From assembly GCA_934338765.1 (NCBI GenBank), contig CAKRHL010000048.1, positions 1 through 13,246 on the forward strand: a stretch of DNA of 13,246 nt. The letters run 5' to 3'. The translations under genes and the position numbers were made by a program. The notes under the pieces are model-generated. The model saw nothing but the letters and a program-made list of their open reading frames with translations. It had not been told where the DNA came from and did no database searches. Positions 8,407 through 13,246 of this stretch are shown in pieces; within the stretch, counting starts at the first letter, position 1; each line of letters opens with the position of its first letter. The stretch is from an uncultured Lachnospiraceae bacterium. GTDB lineage: Bacteria; Bacillota; Clostridia; Lachnospirales; Lachnospiraceae.

Positions 8407-9564
8407 ATGGCAGAGAAGAGAGATTATTATGAAGTGCTCGGTGTCAGCAAAAGTGCATCTGATTCCGAATTGAAATCCGCATATCGTAAGCTAGCCAAAA
8501 AGTATCATCCGGATATGAATCCGGGGGACAAGGAAGCTGAGGCAAAGTTTAAAGAAGCTTCGGAGGCATACAGCGTATTAAGTGATCCTGACAAACGTCG
8601 CCAGTACGACCAGTTTGGCCACGCAGCCTTTGAAGGAGGAGCAGGCGGTGGAGCCGGTGGCTTTGACTTTAATGGCATGGATATGGGAGACATTTTTGGA
8701 GATATCTTTGGAGATTTCTTCGGAGGCGGTCGTTCCAGAGCACAGAATAATGGTCCGATGAAGGGACAGAATCTGCATCATACGATCCGCATTACCTTTG
8801 AGGAGGCATGCTTTGGTACCGAGAAGGAGTTAGAGCTGCCGCTGCAGGATGAATGTGCAAGCTGTCACGGTACCGGTGCAAAGGCGGGAACCACGCCGGA
8901 AACCTGTTCCAAGTGTGGCGGTAAGGGGCAGGTTGTCTATACACAGCAGTCCTTATTTGGTATGGTTAGAAATGTACAGACATGTCCTGACTGTCGTGGT
9001 ACCGGTAAGATCATCCGGGATAAATGTCCGGACTGTCATGGCTCCGGTTATATTACCAGAAAGCGTAAGATTTCCGTTACTGTGCCGGCTGGTATTGATA
9101 ACGGCCAGAGCATCCGCATCCGTGAAAAGGGTGATCCTGGTGTAAACGGAGGACCAAGAGGCGATCTTCTGGTGGAAGTTGCTGTGAGCCGCCATCCAAT
9201 CTTCCAGAGACAGGGAATCGATATCTATTCCTCTGCACCGATCACATTTGCACAGGCTGCACTGGGCGGCGATGTGCGCATCAAGACGGTGGACGGAGAG
9301 GTGGAATATACCGTCAAACCGGGCACACAGACAGATACCCGTATCCGTCTCCGTGGAAAAGGTGTTCCGTCTCTGCGGAATAAGTCCATCCGGGGTGACC
9401 AGTATGTCACATTGGTGGTACAGGTACCAACCAGGATGAACGGAGAGCAGAAGGAGCTTCTGAAGAAGTTCGACGAGGCAATGTATGGAAAGCCGGAGAC
9501 AAAGGAAGAAAACAGTGAACCGGCTGAAAAGAAAAAAGGTCGTTTCGGAAAAAAGAAAAAATAA
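8407..9564 (+). CDS. dnaJ: Co-chaperone DnaJ (type I Hsp40)
   Basis: A 385-residue protein. The ATG at 8407 is chosen because it gives the standard [13 protein letters not shown] and has GGAGAG immediately upstream; an in-frame ATG at 8395 adds four residues. Domains in order: J domain with the HPD motif at 34-36, which stimulates DnaK ATP hydrolysis; a Gly/Phe-rich linker ([14 protein letters not shown] to [11 protein letters not shown]); a zinc-binding domain with all four CxxCxGxG-type repeats (first Cys 150, last repeat from Cys 207); then the two C-terminal substrate-binding domains. The final 25 residues are an extra charged tail ([18 protein letters not shown]) not needed by the core fold. 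It is the last gene of the operon; an intrinsic terminator lies about 215 bases downstream. Confidence 0.97.
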   Translation: MAEKRDYYEVLGVSKSASDSELKSAYRKLAKKYHPDMNPGDKEAEAKFKEASEAYSVLSDPDKRRQYDQFGHAAFEGGAGGGAGGFDFNGMDMGDIFGDIFGDFFGGGRSRAQNNGPMKGQNLHHTIRITFEEACFGTEKELELPLQDECASCHGTGAKAGTTPETCSKCGGKGQVVYTQQSLFGMVRNVQTCPDCRGTGKIIRDKCPDCHGSGYITRKRKISVTVPAGIDNGQSIRIREKGDPGVNGGPRGDLLVEVAVSRHPIFQRQGIDIYSSAPITFAQAALGGDVRIKTVDGEVEYTVKPGTQTDTRIRLRGKGVPSLRNKSIRGDQYVTLVVQVPTRMNGEQKELLKKFDEAMYGKPETKEENSEPAEKKKGRFGKKKK

Positions 9565-9588
9565 ATAAGACACACTAAAAGGCTGAAA

Positions 9589-9731
9589 TCCCTTGGCTGA
9601 CCCCGGTTATTTTTGCGGGCACGCTCTCGCTGCAATGCCACACGCAGCGGCACATAATGCCCTTAAAAACAGGGCATAAATGCCGGCGGTGGCAAGCACC
9701 CTGCAAAAACATCCGGGGCCAGCTCAAGGGA
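9589..9731 (+). other. Large compact foldable element after dnaJ (candidate structured RNA or hairpin repeat)
   Basis: An outer stem joins 9589-9606 to 9713-9731: 17 of 18 positions pair, with one bulged base and one A-C mismatch. Inside, 9610-9619 pairs with 9700-9709 over 10 bp with one G-U, continued by GCT/AGC (9623-9625 / 9695-9697). This closes a junction holding three hairpins: CGCTGC/GCAGCG (9628-9633 / 9644-9649), ATGCCCT/AGGGCAT (9657-9663 / 9671-9677) and TGCC/GGCA (9681-9684 / 9691-9694). No ORF occupies it. It lacks the signature sequences of SRP RNA, RNase P and tmRNA. It sits in the dnaJ 3' untranslated region, upstream of the operon terminator. It may be a structured RNA, or a MITE- or REP-like mobile hairpin, since the whole unit is palindromic. 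Confidence 0.6.
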
Positions 9732-9778
9732 GGAAGACTTTGGTGCATTGATCTGTATAAAATTTTTTATGAATAGTG

Positions 9779-9825
9779 ATAGCTTCATGCTGGAAGGAAA
9801 TCAGTGTGGAGCTATTTTTGTTTTC
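9779..9825 (+). terminator. Rho-independent terminator of the hrcA-dnaJ operon
   Basis: ATAGCTTCA (9779-9787) pairs with TGGAGCTAT (9807-9815) over 9 bp including one G-U, followed by TTTTTGTTTTC (9815-9825). This is the only clear terminator between dnaJ and eno, so the structured element before it would be part of the chaperone mRNA. Confidence 0.75.
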
Positions 9826-11355
<1,530 letters not shown>

Positions 11356-11402
11356 AAGGAATGCGCATTTTGTGGGATAGAATCATACAATATAAATAGG
11401 GG

Positions 11403-11430
11403 TTGTAATTTTCAGGAATATTGTTATACT
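11403..11430 (+). promoter_or_regulatory. Promoter with extended -10 after eno
   Basis: TTGTAA at 11403-11408, a 16-base spacer and TATACT at 11425-11430, preceded by TG at 11422-11423 as in extended -10 promoters. Transcription would begin near 11437. Confidence 0.6.
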
Positions 11431-11436
11431 ATCAGT

Positions 11437-11520
11437 AGATAGGTGACTATTTTCGGGAGAGTTCCTGCCATAAAGTGGAAGATTTTAAACTCAGGGGAGC
11501 TTTCGGCTCCCTTATTTGTT
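11437..11520 (+). ncRNA. Candidate small RNA or attenuated leader
   Basis: The unit runs about 85 bases from the predicted start to a clear terminator and contains no start codon with a ribosome binding site. An initial hairpin ATAG-GTGA-CTAT closes with a GNRA-type loop. GGGA/TCCT can form a second hairpin. Alternatively GAGTT (11459-11463) pairs with AACTC further on, while CCTG can pair with CAGG at the base of the terminator stem, so an antiterminator-like switch is possible. I could not match it to a known riboswitch; parts recall glycine aptamers (GGGAGAG, AAACTC) but the CCGAAGG core is missing. The exact 5' end is inferred. Confidence 0.45.
11493..11520 (+). terminator. Rho-independent terminator of the small unit
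   Basis: GGGAGC (11495-11500), loop TTTCG, GCTCCC (11506-11511), extended outward by one wobble and one A-T pair, then TTATTTGTT. It is GC-rich and compact. It could serve both eno read-through and the small transcript. Confidence 0.8.
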
Positions 11521-11559
11521 GTATAAAGGTGGCATGTGAATCACGACGTATCACTTAAT

Positions 11560-11599
11560 ATATTGCTAAGTCATTGTATATGTATTGACTTAGCAATAT
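11560..11599. repeat. 14-bp perfect inverted repeat overlapping the antitoxin promoter
   Basis: ATATTGCTAAGTCA (11560-11573) and its exact complement TGACTTAGCAATAT (11586-11599) are separated by 12 bases. The right arm contains most of the -35 element, so a protein bound here would block transcription. It may be an autoregulatory operator, since RelB/DinJ antitoxins usually repress their own promoters. A hairpin with terminator function is less likely because the stem is AT-rich and lacks a T-run right after it. Confidence 0.65.
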
Positions 11600-11613
11600 T
11601 TGTTTGCTATTCT
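11585..11613 (+). promoter_or_regulatory. Promoter of the antitoxin-MATE unit
   Basis: TTGACT (11585-11590), 17 bases, TATTCT (11608-11613). The predicted start is near 11620, about 60 bases before the antitoxin ATG. Confidence 0.6.
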
Positions 11614-11682
11614 TTTATACAAATAAAAGTTTTCAATGGAATGGTAAGTAGAGAGAGTATTGTAATGTGGAGGTGTTACGTT

Positions 11683-11967
11683 ATGGCGAGTACGATTCAG
11701 GTAAGAGTAGATGATGAATTAAAGGCAAAGTCAGATGCTTTGTTTAAAGATTTGGGAACAGATACGACAACGGCGATCCGCATATTTTTAACACAGGCAT
11801 TAGCTGCAAATGGCTTTCCTTTCGAAATTAAAAGGGCACGAATAAATCCTTATGAGGCATTAACAGAGAGGGAATTATTGAATAAACTGGAAAAATCGCG
11901 GGAACATGCAGCACAGGGAATGGTTGAAGATGCTGCAGCTATATCAAATGAGATAAGGGATAAATAA
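11683..11967 (+). CDS. RelB/DinJ-family antitoxin without an adjacent toxin
   Basis: A 94-residue protein. The ATG at 11683 has GGAGGTG (11669-11675) at ideal spacing and yields the characteristic start MASTIQVRVDDELK; the longer upstream frame reads as noise. Residues 1-50 fit the ribbon-helix-helix of RelB/DinJ antitoxins: strand TIQVRVD, helix DELKAKSDALFKDLG, turn, helix TTTAIRIFLTQALAANG, then FPFEI. The C-terminal half is a charged helix, LNKLEKSREHAAQGMVEDAAAISNEI, of the type that wraps around a RelE/YafQ toxin. Such antitoxins neutralise mRNA-cutting toxins and repress their own operons. No toxin gene follows; the next gene, 39 bases on, is a MATE transporter, with no terminator between. 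It may be an orphan remnant or a repurposed regulator of the transporter. Confidence 0.88.
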   Translation: MASTIQVRVDDELKAKSDALFKDLGTDTTTAIRIFLTQALAANGFPFEIKRARINPYEALTERELLNKLEKSREHAAQGMVEDAAAISNEIRDK

Positions 11968-12006
11968 AATTTTGTGATAATCCCAAATATGAAGTGAGGC
12001 GTAACA

Positions 12007-13246
12007 ATGAGTACACAACAAAAGAAAAGCAAATATGAGATTGACATGTGCAACGGTTCCATACTGGACAAGCTGATATCCTTTTCGATTCCGTTAATGC
12101 TGTCCGGTATCCTGCAGCTATTATTTAATGCGGTGGACGTTATCGTGGTGGGACGGTTTACCGGAAGCGAAGCGTTAGCGGCAGTGGGATCAACAACAGC
12201 CTTGATAAATGTATTTGTTAATTTTTTTATCGGGATCTCTCTGGGATCGAATGTGCTGGCGGCAAGGTTTTATGCGGCCGGGAAGGATCAGGAGATGTCA
12301 GAAACGGTACATACGGCGATCACGTTGGCTCTGATCAGCGGCGTTGTCATGGGGATCGTGGGAGTGGTGTCTGCGAAGGGAGCTTTGCAGTTGATGGACA
12401 CTCCGGATAATGTACTGAATCTTTCGACGTTATATATGCGTATTTACTTTGTGGGGATGCCGTTTTTTATGTTGTATAATTACGGAGCTGCGATCCTGCG
12501 GGCTGTGGGAGATACAAAACGTCCTTTGATGTTTCTGATCGTGTCCGGAGCTACGAATGTAGTATTAAATCTGATCCTGGTAATCCGGTTTCATATGGGT
12601 GTAGCCGGAGTTGCAATCGCCACCGTGATCTCTCAGGGGATATCCTGCGCATTGGTGCTTCGATGCCTTTATTACTCGGAGGGCAGCTATCAGCTTCGTT
12701 TTTCGAAGCTTGGCATGAAGGCACGCTATGTAAAGCAGATCTTTCAGGTGGGTGTGCCGGCCGGGATTCAGAGTACCATCATTAACTTTTCCAATGTATT
12801 GCTGCAGTCCTCGGTGAATTCCTTTGGGTCCGTTGCCATGGCTGGATATACGGCAGCCAATAATATTCTGGGATTTTTATATGTGTCCGTCAATTCCATT
12901 ACACAGGCATGCATGAGCTTTACCAGCCAGAACTACGGAGTGCGTAAATTTAAGAGAATGGATAAGATATTGATGGAATGTCTGGGTCTTACCATGGTGG
13001 TTGCATTGGTTCTCGGAGGCGGCTCGTATCTGTTCGGCTCGGAGCTGATGCATATTTATACAAAAAGTGCAGATGTGGTTGCATGTGGTACAGATATCAT
13101 GCTGTACACCACAGTGACATATTTCTTATGCGGGATCATGGATCTGTTTCCGGGAGCGCTCCGGGGGATGGGGCATTCGGCTGTGCCGATGATCCTCTCT
13201 GTGATCGGAACGGTTGGGACGAGAATTGTATGGATCTACTGGGTAT
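12007..13246 (+). CDS. MATE family multidrug/sodium efflux transporter (partial, 5' part)
   Basis: The frame is open from ATG 12007, after GTGAGG (11994-11999), to the window edge; 413 residues are visible of the usual 440-460, so only the end is missing. Hydrophobic segments repeat with the MATE spacing. Family signatures are FSIPLMLSGILQLLFNAVDVIVVGRFTGSEALAAVGST near the N-terminus and, in the second half, VGVPAGIQSTIINFSNVLLQSSVNSFGS with AGYTAANNILGFLYV, reflecting the internal duplication of two six-helix bundles. FFMLYNYGAAILRAVGDTKRP is another typical MATE stretch, recurring as FPGALRGMGHSAVP. These transporters export cationic drugs or metabolites using Na+ or H+ gradients; the substrate cannot be told from sequence. 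It is probably co-transcribed with the antitoxin-like gene. Confidence 0.93.
   Translation, partial: MSTQQKKSKYEIDMCNGSILDKLISFSIPLMLSGILQLLFNAVDVIVVGRFTGSEALAAVGSTTALINVFVNFFIGISLGSNVLAARFYAAGKDQEMSETVHTAITLALISGVVMGIVGVVSAKGALQLMDTPDNVLNLSTLYMRIYFVGMPFFMLYNYGAAILRAVGDTKRPLMFLIVSGATNVVLNLILVIRFHMGVAGVAIATVISQGISCALVLRCLYYSEGSYQLRFSKLGMKARYVKQIFQVGVPAGIQSTIINFSNVLLQSSVNSFGSVAMAGYTAANNILGFLYVSVNSITQACMSFTSQNYGVRKFKRMDKILMECLGLTMVVALVLGGGSYLFGSELMHIYTKSADVVACGTDIMLYTTVTYFLCGIMDLFPGALRGMGHSAVPMILSVIGTVGTRIVWIYWV

Larger units (their letters stand above)
11356..11682 (+). other. Gene-free spacer between eno and the antitoxin gene
   Basis: This stretch of about 330 bases carries, in order, a promoter, a short untranslated unit ending in an intrinsic terminator, a 14-bp palindrome, and a second promoter with a ribosome binding site (each entered separately). 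No protein-coding gene is supported: the frame running from 11536 into the antitoxin gene lacks a ribosome binding site and family-like sequence before 11683. Confidence 0.7.

Noticed and set aside
8953..9573. 206-codon minus-strand frame over dnaJ
   Set aside because: Shadow of dnaJ: its start is internal and its composition (Phe/Leu/Ser/Cys-rich) reflects the complement of the Lys-rich dnaJ tail.
9589..9731. SRP RNA, RNase P RNA or tmRNA
   Set aside because: The GGAAG-type SRP loop, the GAGGAAAGTCC of RNase P and the tRNA-like ends of tmRNA are all missing.
11437..11520. Glycine riboswitch
   Set aside because: GGGAGAG and AAACTC-AGG resemble parts of the aptamer, but the conserved CCGAAGG core and the second aptamer are absent and the downstream genes are unrelated to glycine metabolism.
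11536..11682. 49-residue N-terminal extension of the antitoxin
   Set aside because: It spans the palindrome and the promoter, reads as cysteine-rich noise, and the ATG at 11683 has the ideal ribosome binding site and family-typical start.

Overview
The window looks like a chromosomal segment of a Gram-positive Clostridia bacterium, most likely a Lachnospiraceae member. This rests on the HrcA-type heat-shock operon with a perfect CIRCE operator, Gram-positive-type DnaK, strong AGGAGG-like ribosome binding sites, GTG and TTG starts, and the style of the small accessory proteins. No species is claimed.

Layout. (1) 1-298: the end of a PilZ-domain protein, closed by a strong terminator. (2) 385-1221: an AT-rich accessory cassette with a near-consensus promoter, a 65-aa HTH protein and a 180-aa unrecognised protein that may be nuclease-like. 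The order and spacing resemble a toxin-antitoxin module. (3) 1358-2046: a two-gene operon of a small four-cysteine protein and a YaiI/YqxD (UPF0178) protein. (4) 2118-4406, minus strand: a 762-aa FliK-like protein, standing alone without other flagellar genes. (5) 4548-9564: the heat-shock operon hrcA-grpE-dnaK-dnaJ, transcribed from a promoter followed by CIRCE. HrcA represses the operon through CIRCE; DnaK, DnaJ and GrpE form the Hsp70 folding machine. (6) 9565-10068: about 500 gene-free bases holding a large foldable element, an intrinsic terminator and further inverted repeats. (7) 10069-11355: enolase, with all expected active-site residues. (8) 11403-11520: a promoter-to-terminator unit of roughly 85 nt with no ORF, a candidate small RNA or attenuated leader. 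(9) 11560-13246: a RelB/DinJ-like antitoxin with no toxin gene beside it, a 14-bp palindrome overlapping its promoter, then a MATE efflux protein running off the window.

The conserved genes are ordinary. The most unusual signals are non-coding: the compact multi-hairpin element after dnaJ (9589-9731), the 16-bp hairpin between dnaK and dnaJ (8313-8370), and the small terminated transcription unit after eno. The HTH plus unrecognised-protein cassette is the best candidate for a poorly described protein system. All RNA folds were worked out by eye and no database search was possible.
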